NCBI GenBank assembly: GCA_964416065.1
Contig: CAYQCL010000005.1
Coordinates: forward strand, 1-64,000
Origin: Limiplasma sp964416065
Lineage (GTDB): Bacteria > Bacillota > Clostridia > Christensenellales > Aristaeellaceae
DNA: 64,000 bases
Direction: 5' to 3'
A program made the position numbers and the translations under genes. This document shows positions 43,013 to 51,847 of this stretch, one piece after another. The first letter of the stretch is position 1. Every line of letters begins with the position of its first letter. Below the pieces are notes generated by a model. The model made no database searches, was not told the origin of the DNA, and saw only the letters and a list, made by a program, of their open reading frames with translations.

Positions 43013-43399
43013 ATGGGAAATGAAGTTGCGCTGGGGAACATTATGGTTGATTGCGATGACGAAAAGAGATTGCAAAAATTCTATGGTGAACTGTTGAATT
43101 GGGAAATGTGCGAACTGTTCGCAAGACCGGCTGTTTACAGCTCTTCTGGAATTGTATTTCTGTTTATCGAGGAGAAGGATTATGTCCGTCCCGTATGGCC
43201 GGAGGAAACGGGAACGCAGCAGAAACAAATGCATTTTGATTTTCAAGTGGATAACGTCATGGAAATGGTTCAGAAAGCGAAAGCATTGGGCGCCGAAAAA
43301 TCGAGCGCGCAGTTTGGCGGGGAGGATTTTGTCACCATGTTTGATCCGGCAGGCATCCGTTCTGTCTGTGTCAAAAATGACGATTTTCAGTCTGTATAG
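43013..43399 (+). CDS. VOC-family (glyoxalase/bleomycin-resistance fold) protein
   Basis: 128 residues, two beta-alpha-beta-beta-beta modules: GNIMVDCDDEKRLQKFYGEL at the start, the central KQMHFDFQVDNVMEMVQKAK, and GGEDFVTMFDPAGIRSVCV at the end. Such small VOC proteins bind a metal or hydrophobic ligand; function ranges from glyoxalase to antibiotic sequestration. His in MHFDF could be a metal ligand. The substrate is unknown. GGGAGGA precedes the ATG. Confidence 0.85.
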   Translation: MGNEVALGNIMVDCDDEKRLQKFYGELLNWEMCELFARPAVYSSSGIVFLFIEEKDYVRPVWPEETGTQQKQMHFDFQVDNVMEMVQKAKALGAEKSSAQFGGEDFVTMFDPAGIRSVCVKNDDFQSV

Positions 43400-43532
43400 A
43401 GAAGACTTCAAAATACAGACTGCGTAATATTGGGAAATTCTCCGTTGCATGACGCCATGAAGAAATGCAGGTATCGGACGGAGTCAGCCGCAATAGAAGC
43501 TCGGACGCGGGAGCAAAACGCGTTTCCGGGGG

Positions 43533-43668
43533 TTTACAAACAAAGGCGGCTGTGTTATTCTGTGCTATAGCCCCTTTCCATATGAGGTGTCATGAAGGCG
43601 CCGTTCCTCTTCTGAAGAAGAGGGAAGGGCTTTATGTACTTATATTATCGGAAAGGAATGTTGGAATC
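43533..43668 (+). promoter_or_regulatory. Promoter and structured leader of the ECF operon
   Basis: TTTACA (43533-43538), 17-base spacer, TATTCT (43556-43561). The roughly 100-base leader can close on itself: GCCCCTTTCC (from 43570) with GGGAAGGGC (43611-43630 region), enclosing a CCTCTTC/GAAGAGG hairpin. It does not match a riboswitch class I can name. Confidence 0.4.
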
Positions 43669-44211
43669 TTGAAAAGATCGCAAATTCTTCGCATGGTGCT
43701 TTCGGCACTGTTTTTGGCTCTGGGACTGGTGCTGCCGTTTCTAACCGGCCAGATTCAGCAGTTTGGCAGCATGCTTTTGCCCATGCATTTGCCAGTGCTT
43801 ATCTGCGGCTTCGTCTGTGGCTGGCCGTGGGGCCTTGTGGTGGGCTTTGTAACCCCGCTTTTACGCAGCCTCCTGTTTGGCATGCCTCCGATGATCCCCA
43901 GCGCGTTGACCATGACCTTTGAGCTGGCCGCATATGGTGCGTTTGCCGGTCTGCTGTATGAAAAGCTGCCGGCGAGAAGGAACAGCGTTTATATCGCGCT
44001 GATCGGGGCCATGGTGCTCGGTCGCGGCGTGTGGGGGATCGCAAGCTGGGCGGTTTATGCGCTGCTGACCGAAAAGACCTTTACCATAGCGGCCTTCTGG
44101 ATGAGCGGCTTTGCCAACGCCTGGCCGGGGATCGTGCTGCAGATTTTGCTGGTGCCCCTGATTGTGCTGGCGCTTGAGCGCGCAAAGCTCATCCCGATTG
44201 AGGACAAATAA
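43669..44211 (+). CDS. ECF transporter S component
   Basis: 180-residue integral membrane protein with about six helices (VLSALFLALGLVLPFLTGQI, GSMLLPMHLPVLICGFVCGW, MVLGRGVWGIASWAVYALL). It resembles substrate-capture subunits of energy-coupling-factor vitamin importers of the PF12822 type (pantothenate/folate group); specificity cannot be fixed from sequence. TTG at 43669 with GAAAGGA upstream is the best start, as the longer frame would read through the leader. A P-loop kinase gene follows by 15 bases. Confidence 0.8.
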   Translation: MKRSQILRMVLSALFLALGLVLPFLTGQIQQFGSMLLPMHLPVLICGFVCGWPWGLVVGFVTPLLRSLLFGMPPMIPSALTMTFELAAYGAFAGLLYEKLPARRNSVYIALIGAMVLGRGVWGIASWAVYALLTEKTFTIAAFWMSGFANAWPGIVLQILLVPLIVLALERAKLIPIEDK

Positions 44212-44226
44212 TTTGGGGAGGTTCGG

Positions 44227-44946
44227 ATGACTGATCCGCTTTTGAAAAAGCGTATAAAAGAGGCTTCGCGAACGGAGCCCGAAAATATGGCCAGGCTCGC
44301 GCGCCAAGGCGAGCCTGGCTTGACTCGCTTATGGCTGAAAAGCACGGAGCTGCTTGGGCCCGTCATTGGGGAGATTGAGCTCAGGCTGGAAGAGGACGGC
44401 TGCGCGCTGGTGGCGTTGGACGGTCCGTGCGGCTCGGGAAAAACGACGCTGGCAAATGTGCTCGGTGATCTGTACGATCTTCAACCCATCGCGATGGACG
44501 ATTTTTTTCTCCCCTCTGCAATGCGTACGCGGGAGCGCCTGGATCAGGCGGGCGGCAACGTCCACTACGAGCGCTTTCTTGACGAGGTGATCAGGCCACT
44601 CGTGGATGGAGGCGACATAGCCTACCGGCGCTTTGATTGCCACTCGGGCGCATTTTGCCCGCGCGTTCATAGGCGGGCGCCGCTGACCGTCATCGAAGGA
44701 AGCTATGCGCATCATCCGGCGTTTTGGACGGCTTATGAGCGCTTGCGCGCGCTGCGTGTTTTCGTATGGACAGACGCGGAGGAGCAGCTCAGACGTCTGC
44801 GCATGAGGACCTCCGAATGCCTCGAAAGCTTTCAAAGCTTATGGATTCCTCTTGAAAAAAAGTATTTTGAGGCGTATGATATCCAAGGCAGGGCGGATAT
44901 CGTCCTGCAAAGCCATCCATGGGAAGCGGAGGAAGAGCGGGAATGA
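44227..44946 (+). CDS. P-loop kinase of the uridine/pantothenate kinase superfamily
   Basis: 239 residues with Walker A GPCGSGKTTLA (about residue 67), an AMDDFFLP substrate motif and a lid region RTSECLESFQSLWIPLEKKY. This is the phosphoribulokinase/uridine kinase fold. Pairing with an ECF S component suggests that it phosphorylates the imported vitamin or nucleoside, trapping it in the cell. Its stop overlaps the next start (ATGA). Confidence 0.8.
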   Translation: MTDPLLKKRIKEASRTEPENMARLARQGEPGLTRLWLKSTELLGPVIGEIELRLEEDGCALVALDGPCGSGKTTLANVLGDLYDLQPIAMDDFFLPSAMRTRERLDQAGGNVHYERFLDEVIRPLVDGGDIAYRRFDCHSGAFCPRVHRRAPLTVIEGSYAHHPAFWTAYERLRALRVFVWTDAEEQLRRLRMRTSECLESFQSLWIPLEKKYFEAYDIQGRADIVLQSHPWEAEEERE

Positions 44947-45371
44947 AGCTGCTGGTCATCGACGGACAGGGCGGCGGCGTGGGTAAGAGCCTTGTTTCAG
45001 CCCTGAAGCAGCGTATGCCGCAGCAGCGGATCATTGCGCTGGGTACCAACGTACAGGCAACCTCCGCCATGCTCAAGGCGGGCGCGGACGCGGGTGCGAC
45101 CGGAGAAAGCGCCATCCGCTATCAGTGCCGGAGCGCCGACGTGATCGTGGGCGTGACGGGCATTTTGCACGCCAATGCCATGATGGGCGAAATTTCGCCC
45201 GGAATCGCAGCGGCGGTGAGCCTGAGCGAGGCCAAGAAGGTGCTTGTGCCGCTGGAACGGTGCGGACTGTGTATCGCGGGCGTGGGAAAACAGCCCCTGG
45301 ACAGCCTGATCCGTGAGGCGTCGCGCATGGCCGCCGCGCTTTGCGGATATCCTGAGGATGGAAAAGAATAA
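44943..45371 (+). CDS. DUF3842-family protein
   Basis: 142 residues. MKLLVIDGQGGGVGKSLVSA looks like a degenerate nucleotide-binding loop. Further conserved-looking parts are IALGTNVQATSAMLKAGADA and VPLERCGLCIAGVGKQPLDS. The family is widespread in anaerobic Firmicutes and has no known function. It is coupled to the kinase gene by ATGA and followed by mrp. Confidence 0.82.
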   Translation: MKLLVIDGQGGGVGKSLVSALKQRMPQQRIIALGTNVQATSAMLKAGADAGATGESAIRYQCRSADVIVGVTGILHANAMMGEISPGIAAAVSLSEAKKVLVPLERCGLCIAGVGKQPLDSLIREASRMAAALCGYPEDGKE

Positions 45372-45390
45372 TAGAAAGGAATCTCGGCAT

Positions 45391-46230
45391 ATGAGCGAAT
45401 GTACGCACGATTGCTCCACCTGCGGTCAGAGCTGCTCGGAGCGTCAGCCGGAAAGCCTGCTGACCAAGCCGCACGAGCTTTCGCATGTAAAAAAGATCAT
45501 TGGCGTTTGCAGCGGAAAGGGCGGCGTGGGCAAGAGCCTCGTGACCAGCCTTCTGGCGGTGCTGGCGAAGCGCCAGGGTCTGAAAGTGGGCATCCTGGAC
45601 GCGGATATCACCGGCCCCTCCATCCCCAAGGCGTTCGGCCTGAAGGAAAAGGCAATGGGAACGGACGCGGGAATCTTTCCAGTAAAGAGCAAGACCGGCA
45701 TCGACGTGATGAGTCTTAATCTTCTCCTAGAGAACGATTCCGATCCTGTTATCTGGCGCGGGCCGGTCATCGCGGGCGCGGTCGAACAGTTCTGGACGGA
45801 TGTGATCTGGGGCGATAAGGACGTACTCTTTATTGACATGCCCCCGGGAACGGGCGACGTCATGCTGACTGTTTTCCAGACCATCCCCGTAGACGGCGTA
45901 ATCCTCGTTTCCACTCCGCAGGAGCTGGTGGAGATGATTGTGGAAAAGGCGCTGAAGATGGCGGAAATGATGGAAATTCCGATTATGGGCTTGGTGGAAA
46001 ACATGAGCTATGTAGCCTGCCCCGATTGCGGAAAGCATGTTGAGCTGTTCGGCAAAAGCCATGTGGAGGAGATCGCCCAACACTACAACATTCCGCTCAC
46101 GGCCAAGCTGCCCATTGATTCCAAGCTGGCAGGCGGCGTCGATAAAGGCATGATCGAGCTGTTTAACGGCACGTGGCTGGATGAGATCGCCGACGCGATT
46201 GCGGATCTCGTGCCCAAGGATCGGGCGTAA
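45391..46230 (+). CDS. mrp: Mrp/NBP35-family iron-sulfur carrier ATPase
   Basis: 279-residue MinD-type ATPase: deviant Walker A CSGKGGVGKS near residue 40, ILDADITGPSIPKAFG, DMPPGTGDVMLTVFQ and the C-terminal MSYVACPDCGKHVELFG whose CxxC binds a bridging Fe-S cluster. An extra N-terminal Cys cluster (CTHDCSTCGQSC) is typical of clostridial forms. It carries Fe-S clusters to apoproteins in the cytoplasm. The start at 45391 follows AAAGGAA. Confidence 0.93.
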   Translation: MSECTHDCSTCGQSCSERQPESLLTKPHELSHVKKIIGVCSGKGGVGKSLVTSLLAVLAKRQGLKVGILDADITGPSIPKAFGLKEKAMGTDAGIFPVKSKTGIDVMSLNLLLENDSDPVIWRGPVIAGAVEQFWTDVIWGDKDVLFIDMPPGTGDVMLTVFQTIPVDGVILVSTPQELVEMIVEKALKMAEMMEIPIMGLVENMSYVACPDCGKHVELFGKSHVEEIAQHYNIPLTAKLPIDSKLAGGVDKGMIELFNGTWLDEIADAIADLVPKDRA

Positions 46231-46247
46231 GCGCCGGGGGCAGACGG

Positions 46248-46706
46248 ATGGTTGACAGGCAAGAAAAGGTCAGGCGCGCGAGAGAACGGTTCCTTGCGGG
46301 ATATAACTGCGCGCAGGCGGTTTGCGCCGCGTACGCACCGGAAATGGGTCTTGATGAGGCCACGGCGCTCAGACTCAGCTCTGGCTTTGGCGGCGGTATG
46401 GGCGGCATGCGCGGCGTCTGCGGCGCGATCAGCGGCATGGTAATGGTGTACGGCATGCTGAGCGGCTATGACGAGGCGGACGACATGGCGGGTAAAAGAG
46501 AGACCTATGCCGCCATCCAGCACATGATCGCGCGCTTTACCGAGGCATACGGAAACCTGCATTGCCGTGTGTTGCTGAAAAACGCGGGCATCGAGGTGAA
46601 AAACACCCCGAGCGAGCGTACGCCCGAGTATTACAGGAAGCGCCCCTGCGCGCGGTACATAGAGGCGTGCGCGGGATTTTTGGCGGATGAACTGAACGAA
46701 AGATAA
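46248..46706 (+). CDS. C_GCAxxG_C_C family redox protein
   Basis: 152 residues with the family pattern: GYNCAQAVCAAYA, then SGFGGGMGGMRGVCGAISG, LHCRVLL and RPCARYIEACAG. The conserved cysteines probably bind a metal or redox centre; members often sit near Mrp or Fe-S genes, as here. The cellular role is not established. Confidence 0.88.
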   Translation: MVDRQEKVRRARERFLAGYNCAQAVCAAYAPEMGLDEATALRLSSGFGGGMGGMRGVCGAISGMVMVYGMLSGYDEADDMAGKRETYAAIQHMIARFTEAYGNLHCRVLLKNAGIEVKNTPSERTPEYYRKRPCARYIEACAGFLADELNER

Positions 46707-46718
46707 GAAAAGAGGATC

Positions 46719-46760
46719 AGGGCGGCAGCGCTCAGAGGATGACGCTGCCGCCCTTTGTTG
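46719..46760 (+). terminator. Terminator after the mrp cluster
   Basis: AGGGCGGCAGCG (46719-46730) pairs perfectly with CGCTGCCGCCCT (46743-46754), followed by TTGTTG. The T-run is short, but the stem is very strong. Confidence 0.75.
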
Positions 46761-46779
46761 TAAAGAAAATTTTTTGATA

Positions 46780-46902
46780 GCGAACCGTTTTGGCGTCTCG
46801 GACGTGGCACGGATTCTGCGTGTGCCGGAGGGTACCGTGAAATCTTGGCTGTACCAGGCGAGAAAGCGCTTGAAAGACGAATGGGAGGAGCGCGAAGAAT
46901 AA
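46780..46902 (+). pseudogene. Fragment of an ECF sigma factor (region 4)
   Basis: The frame reads SDVARILRVPEGTVKSWLYQ then ARKRLKDEWEEREE and stops at TAA 46900. This is the sigma-70 region 4 helix-turn-helix of an extracytoplasmic-function sigma factor. Regions 1-2 are missing, and the upstream terminator abuts it, so it is a truncated remnant. Confidence 0.8.
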
Positions 46903-46904
46903 AA

Positions 46905-47658
46905 AAGAGCCTTGGGAACGACTGGACGATGCCTTTGAGGCGACCCCCGAACGCTTTCATGGGCAGGTGGAGTGTGAGCTCGTCCGCCTTCGGGCGCGGG
47001 GGCGTATTTGCGCAGGCCGGTGCGTTGAGCGGCGGTACTCGCTGTGATCATCGTGATTTTGGGCGGCACGGCGCTGGCTCTGAGCCGAATGGGTGTGCTT
47101 CATTTCCTGACGGAGAGGGTCGCAGACGGGCCGGATCGTGCGGACGTCGAAGAAGGCGTGATGACGCCGGTTTCACAGTCCTGCGAAAGCAAGTCACTTT
47201 TCATGAGCGCACGGGAAGCCTATATGGATGGGGAGAGCCTGGCCGTGTGCGTGCATATTGAACCGGTCGATTGGGACGGCTTCCGTCTGTTGAGCGAGAC
47301 GGATATCGGCACGGATGGCGAGACCTTCGACCGCATCTGGTGGAACGGCGAAATCCTGACCTTTGATGAGTGGCTGCCAGAGGGCAAAGAAATGCTCGTG
47401 CTTTCGCCCAGACGAATGGAGGTCGGCGGCGAGCGCATGGGGATGAGCGTGGATTGGTTGCCAGAGGAACAGGGCGAGATGTTTCTGTTTGAAACGGAAC
47501 TTTGGAAAATCGAAAACCGCGCGGCTCTTTTGAATGAGGACGGAACGCTCAGCGTGCGCATATTGGTGTCGAGCCGTATCTATGGCGAGGAGGGGACCGA
47601 AACGTCGATCCTTACCATAACGCTTCCCGTACCCGACGGATTTTTAGAGGAGGAATGA
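46905..47658 (+). pseudogene. Broken anti-sigma-like membrane protein
   Basis: KKEPWERLDDAFEATPERFH directly follows the sigma remnant. After a frameshift near 47000 and an in-frame TGA at 47026 the frame continues with a membrane helix (AVIIVILGGTALALS) and an extracytoplasmic domain (YMDGESLAVCVHIEPVDWDG and beyond) to 47658. Order and layout fit an anti-sigma factor. The C-terminal 200 residues remain open from GTG 47044 and might still be translated. Confidence 0.65.
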
Positions 47659-47661
47659 GCA

Positions 47662-48768
47662 ATGAGAAACAAGCTCCAACGGATACTGGCGCTGGGCCTG
47701 ACGCTGTGCGCGACCTTCGGCCTTTCGGCGGCGATGGCGGAGGACGAGCGTTTTTGTTCCCCCCGATGAGGTGAACCTGTCCCAGGTGAAAGAGGAAAAC
47801 GGACGGCTGGTAGGGCCAGACTGCTGATTGATTGTCCCGTGCCGCAGCCCTTTCCGGAGAATATGCAGAAAAGACTGACGGTGGAATACCAAAAGATCAC
47901 TAAAGACATGCTTGAAAAAGCGATCGAGGCCATCGGACAGAGCGCTGAGGGCGGCACGCTGCATTAGTATGTCACAGATCCGCTGAATCAGACGGTCAGC
48001 TTTGAGCGTGAGCACGAGTTAAGCTCTTCATGGGCGCGGTGGACGACCAACGATCTGAGCAGACATCCTCATCAGGCCGAAATGCTCGCCGCCAGGGATA
48101 TGCTGCGCGGCTTGCTTGGGAAACTGGGCATCGAGGCCAGCGAGGCATTCTTGCCCGCTCGGCGCAATCTTTTCGAGGAAAATCTCTATTACAGCCTCAC
48201 GCAGTTTGATCGCGCCCAGGAGATGTTTGAGAAGAGCAAGAGGTTCTTTCTGGCGCAAGAAAGAAAATACGGGCGAAGTGGCGAGGATGATCTCACCCTT
48301 GTCCATGCCTTTTACGAGCTGAACGGGCTTCCGGTGATGTTTCAATATTATTGGACGCGGAGCGGAGAACGGCACGGCGCGGTATCTGGGGCATCCCTCG
48401 CTGTGCGTGATGACGGAACGCTGGAGCAATGCCGCATAGAAGGGCTTCCGATCGTCAAGGAAAGCACACCCTGCGTGGTGCCGGATCGCTCCTGGGAGGA
48501 AACGCTCAGGCTTTGGGTGGACAACGCGTACTGGCCCGCCTCCTGCACGGAGGATATCACCTATGAAGACGATCTTCTGGGCGAGATGACGAACTACGCC
48601 ACCTATGAGGTACTTACGACGTTTGAGCCGTGCTGGGTGAGACGAGAGGCATTTTATCTGGAGCCGGGGTGGTATACGCTAACCGAGCGCCGCGTGGCGA
48701 AGGACGATAGCCTGGATTACACGTCCCTTGGCTATGTAACGGCGGCGGATATGGAAAGGGTGTTTTAA
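47662..48768 (+). pseudogene. Broken secreted protein downstream of the sigma/anti-sigma remnants
   Basis: ATG 47662 with AGAGGAGG upstream opens a signal peptide (ILALGLTLCATFGLSAAMA), but a frameshift near 47755 and stop TAG at 47965 break it. Joined frames give VNLSQVKEENGRLVG, LTVEYQKITKDMLEKAIEAI and a long intact tail (48082-48768). No family is recognised. It was probably a secreted partner or target of the sigma system. Confidence 0.65.
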
Positions 48769-48825
48769 AGCACGGACTGCAAACAGTTTTGAATACGCGG
48801 CCTGAGCGTAACGATGACAAAGTGC

Positions 48826-49072
48826 GGGGGTGCAGGGGACTCAGTCCCTTGCTGGGGTTTGGGGCAAAGACCCGCAACCTCAATCGTCGTGTAGGGCATT
48901 AACCATACCCTATACGACGATTGAGGTTGATATCCTTCGGGCCTCTTTGCCCCTTCGGGGCAAGGAAGCACAGCGGCCCCGCTTTCCTCCGCCAACCCAA
49001 AGCCTTACGCCGCAACACTTTTCGAACGAGAGACGCGCCGCCCCCGAGTCGGCCCTTCGGCTTTTTGCGTAA
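48826..49072. repeat. Dispersed palindromic intergenic repeat, copy 2, with insertion
   Basis: GGTGCAGGGGACTCAGTCCC and GGGTTTGGGGCAAAGACCC match the first modules of copy 1 at 15445. CCTTACGCCGCAACACTTTT and CGAACGAGAGACGCGCCG match its last modules. Between them lie about 130 extra bases including a 24-bp-arm hairpin and a TTGCCCC-TTCG-GGGCAAG hairpin. The 385 bases between the flanking genes hold nothing else except the terminator at 49089. Confidence 0.75.
48876..48928. repeat. 24-bp-arm inverted repeat inside repeat copy 2
   Basis: Bases 48876-48899 and 48905-48928 are inverted copies with two differences, both allowing G-U pairs in RNA, around a 5-base loop. It starts AACCTCAATCGTCGT. 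Copy 1 lacks it, so it was inserted here or lost there. It could be a small mobile hairpin. Confidence 0.7.
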
Positions 49073-49088
49073 ATAGGGGGATAGCCTG

Positions 49089-49130
49089 AAAAATCCGCCT
49101 CAAAGCAATGCCTGAGAGCGGATTTTTTAA
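49089..49130. terminator. Terminator-like repeat, second copy
   Basis: AAAAATCCGC (49089-49098) pairs with GCGGATTTTT (49118-49127), with A-run and T-run on the two sides, so it may work both ways; the minus-strand dipeptidase gene ends at 49154. 49090-49126 matches 6451-6487 at 33 of 37 bases, loop included. Confidence 0.75.
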
Positions 49131-49153
49131 TTGTTGTTGAAGGCCCTTCTTTT

Positions 49154-50056
49154 TTATATCCGTTCCAAGTAACGCTTAAAATTCAATCCCGCGATCTTCT
49201 CCACCAGAGCCTCGTCAAAGCCGCGTCGGCGCATGCCGTTCAGCAGTCTGGGCAGATCGGCGGCGCAGAGCAAACCCGCAGGATATTCGTCGATGCCGTC
49301 GAAGTCGCTGCCCAATCCCACGCAGTCCTCGCCGCCCAACTCGCACATATGTGTGACATGATCAATGACGGTATCGATGTCCGCGACACCGTCCTCCCTC
49401 AGAAAGTGGGCATAGAAGTTGACGCCCACGTAGCCGCCCGCGCAGAAGAGCCCGCGCAGCTGACGGTCAGTCAGGTTGCGAGGATGTGGGCAGAGGGCGT
49501 AGGAGCAGCTGTGGGAGGCCATGGGTGGAACGTCGGCATCCATGAGCTCATCCGCGCCGCGCTCATTCAGATGGGAGATGTCCACCGCCATATGGGCGGC
49601 ACGCATACGCTCCACAACCTCTCGTCCAAAGGGCTTCAGTCCCTCCCGACTTCCGCTGACGGCGGGAAACCCGAGGCGATTTTCATGGTTCCAAGTTAGC
49701 GCGGCGGCCCGCACGCCGAGCGCGGCGAAACGCTCCACGTTCGCGGCATCTTCCTCGAAGGCCTCGCCGCCCTCGATGGTCAAAAGCACGTTGGGCGTGC
49801 CGGGACGCGCCTGAGAAATCTCCGTGATTGGAACGAAACCGTTCGCCTTGAGAAGCTCCAAAGCCTTCAGCTCCCGCTCGACGATGGTGGGCGCGAGCGT
49901 CATGCCCCCTGTGCAGACAAAGAGAGCCATCGCCTGCACGCGCGTATCCTCCGGAGAAGAAAAGCTCGCCTTTGTTACGTCAAAGGGCAATCCGGACGGA
50001 CGGCCCTCAATGGCCATGGCATAGAGCGTATCGGCATGTGTGTCGCATATCAGCAT
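49154..50056 (-). CDS. Membrane dipeptidase (peptidase family M19)
   Basis: 300-residue zinc dipeptidase. Metal-binding elements are CDTHADTLYAM (HxD at the N-terminus), LLTIEGGEAFEE (bridging Glu), DISHLNERG and MASHSCSYALCPHPRNL. VGLGSDFDGIDEYPAGL is the C-terminal signature. No signal peptide, so it is cytoplasmic. M19 enzymes cleave dipeptides, often with D-residues. It follows the GMP-synthase-like gene by 20 bases on the same strand, so the two are probably co-transcribed. Confidence 0.9.
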   Translation of the reverse strand: MLICDTHADTLYAMAIEGRPSGLPFDVTKASFSSPEDTRVQAMALFVCTGGMTLAPTIVERELKALELLKANGFVPITEISQARPGTPNVLLTIEGGEAFEEDAANVERFAALGVRAAALTWNHENRLGFPAVSGSREGLKPFGREVVERMRAAHMAVDISHLNERGADELMDADVPPMASHSCSYALCPHPRNLTDRQLRGLFCAGGYVGVNFYAHFLREDGVADIDTVIDHVTHMCELGGEDCVGLGSDFDGIDEYPAGLLCAADLPRLLNGMRRRGFDEALVEKIAGLNFKRYLERI

Positions 50057-50076
50057 GGAAAGTTCCCCTTTCCGGC

Positions 50077-51531
50077 TTATTCCAGCTCGCCATAATGCGT
50101 GCTGGGCGTCAGGTCATAGACGACGCGTGTCACGCCATGCACCTCGTCACGGATGCGCTCTGTGGCACGCTCCAGAACGTCGAAGGGAAGGCGGGCGGCA
50201 TTGGCGGCGTCCTGCGCGGCCTGAAGCGCCCGTAGACAGACAGCGTAGCTTCCGGGACGGTCGGGATCGTCCACGAGAGTGGCATAATACTGCCACAGGC
50301 GCTTGTCATAGCCTCCTGCGCATATTTCCTCACGGAAGCAGGCGTCCGCCGCCCGAAGCACATTGAGACGTTCCTCCGTGACGCTGCCCATGATGCGCAG
50401 CGCGAGGCCGCTGGCCGGAAAGGGCTGGCGCTGCGAAAAGGAGGCGGGAAGGCCGAGCGCGACAGCGAGGCGGCGCACCTCATCCTTGAACAGGTCGTGC
50501 AGAGGCTCGCACAAACCGATGTTCGGCCAGCCCTCGCCGCCGATGGAGGCGCTTGGTGAAACGCCATAGAGGGTATCGTTAAAATTCGTGCCCATCACAA
50601 CGGTATGGATTCCGGGGTCGTAAGAAAGCTGCTTGAGAAGAACCTGCGTCATCAGCTGGGAGGCGATACGCTCCTTGTCCTTTGGACTGCTGACGCCGGA
50701 GAGGGCGTGAAGAAAGCTTTCGCTCGCGTCCACGTGCGCGGCGACAAGTCCCAGGCTGTCCATGAAGGCGCTGATGACAGATTCGGGCTCATCCAGGCGG
50801 AACAGGCCGGTATCCACAAAGGCGCACACGAGCCGTTCCCCCACGGCGAGGCTGGCGAGCCTGGCGCATACGGCGCTGTCCACACCGCCGGAGACCGCGC
50901 AGAGCACACGTCCCTCGGGCGCAGCCTGACGGATGCGGTCGACGGCGAGATCAATGACGGCGTCCTCATCCCAGTCCTCCTTCGCGCCGCAGATGTCGCA
51001 GGCGAAATTGTACAAAAGCTGAGCCGCGTCGGGATCGTTGCGCTCAATCGGGTATTGCAGCGCGTAAAGAGGACGAGACGCGTGCTTAAAGCCGATGACG
51101 CGCTCCGTGGCGGTTGCCAGGGGAAGAAGACCCTCACACAGCGTCAGATCTGACAGAGCGTGCATCATATGCTCGCCGCCGGATATGCCCTCAAAGAGCG
51201 CTTCATCGTTCAGACCAAGCGTGATGGAGGCGCGGGAACATGAGGCGGGAGCCGCCTCTCCGCCTAAATGGCGGCAAAGCGCCGCGGCGGCCCCGCCAAG
51301 TGCCAGCACTGGCAGCCCTGCGTCCAGCAACTCCATATGAAGTCCCTCCAGGGCATTCTCCCCGTAGTCGTCCGTGGCGATAACGACACCAAGCGGAGTG
51401 TAGCGGTTCAACGCCTCGACGGATGTGTCAAAGGGAACGGGCAGGCTGTATACCTGACGGTAGCGCAGCGTGCGGGCGATCAGCGCGCTCAGGCCACGGC
51501 CTCGGCTCAGGACAAGGATGGTATCAGGCAT
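50077..51531 (-). CDS. GMP-synthase-like protein with degenerate glutaminase domain
   Basis: 484 residues in GuaA layout: an N-terminal class I amidotransferase-like domain (1-190), then an ATP pyrophosphatase domain with the PP-loop VSGGVDSAVCARL and a dimerisation domain (RQPFPASGLALRIMGSVTEE). In real GuaA the first domain has a nucleophile Cys in GICYGMQ and a His-Pro-Glu. Here these positions read LALGGAAAAL and YPIERND, so glutamine hydrolysis is unlikely. The C-terminal end TPSTHYGELE also departs from the usual TIEWE. It may use free ammonia or act on another substrate. The start has GAAGGAGG 6 bases upstream. Confidence 0.82.
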   Translation of the reverse strand: MPDTILVLSRGRGLSALIARTLRYRQVYSLPVPFDTSVEALNRYTPLGVVIATDDYGENALEGLHMELLDAGLPVLALGGAAAALCRHLGGEAAPASCSRASITLGLNDEALFEGISGGEHMMHALSDLTLCEGLLPLATATERVIGFKHASRPLYALQYPIERNDPDAAQLLYNFACDICGAKEDWDEDAVIDLAVDRIRQAAPEGRVLCAVSGGVDSAVCARLASLAVGERLVCAFVDTGLFRLDEPESVISAFMDSLGLVAAHVDASESFLHALSGVSSPKDKERIASQLMTQVLLKQLSYDPGIHTVVMGTNFNDTLYGVSPSASIGGEGWPNIGLCEPLHDLFKDEVRRLAVALGLPASFSQRQPFPASGLALRIMGSVTEERLNVLRAADACFREEICAGGYDKRLWQYYATLVDDPDRPGSYAVCLRALQAAQDAANAARLPFDVLERATERIRDEVHGVTRVVYDLTPSTHYGELE

Positions 51532-51847
51532 GTAGGCCTCCTTCGGGGGCGCATACGCTTAGCCCCATTCAGATTCATTCAAGCAAAGAATTCTGCGAGG
51601 ACGGTCCAAAACCCTTCTTGAACCAATCTTTTCAGAGGAAAGATAAAATGTTACATTTTTGGCGCTGCCATATTCATTGCGCCGGGATCAGGACAAAAGA
51701 CACAGAAGGCGGCGTGGCTGTGCAAAGGGCGAGGAGAAAGCAAAGCGGCTTATTAAAAGGGCTTTTAGGAGATCCGTTCTGAGCCGGAACGTGCTGGAGA
51801 AAGCGCCCACACAGGCCGCGTAAAACGCTCTTCACACAAAACAGGGG
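51532..51847. other. Intergenic region without recognisable gene
   Basis: Between the divergent GMP-synthase-like gene and the beta-propeller gene. It contains a TTCAAG...CTTGAA pair (51581-51622) but no ORF with a convincing start, no RNA gene and no terminator that I can support. Confidence 0.4.
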
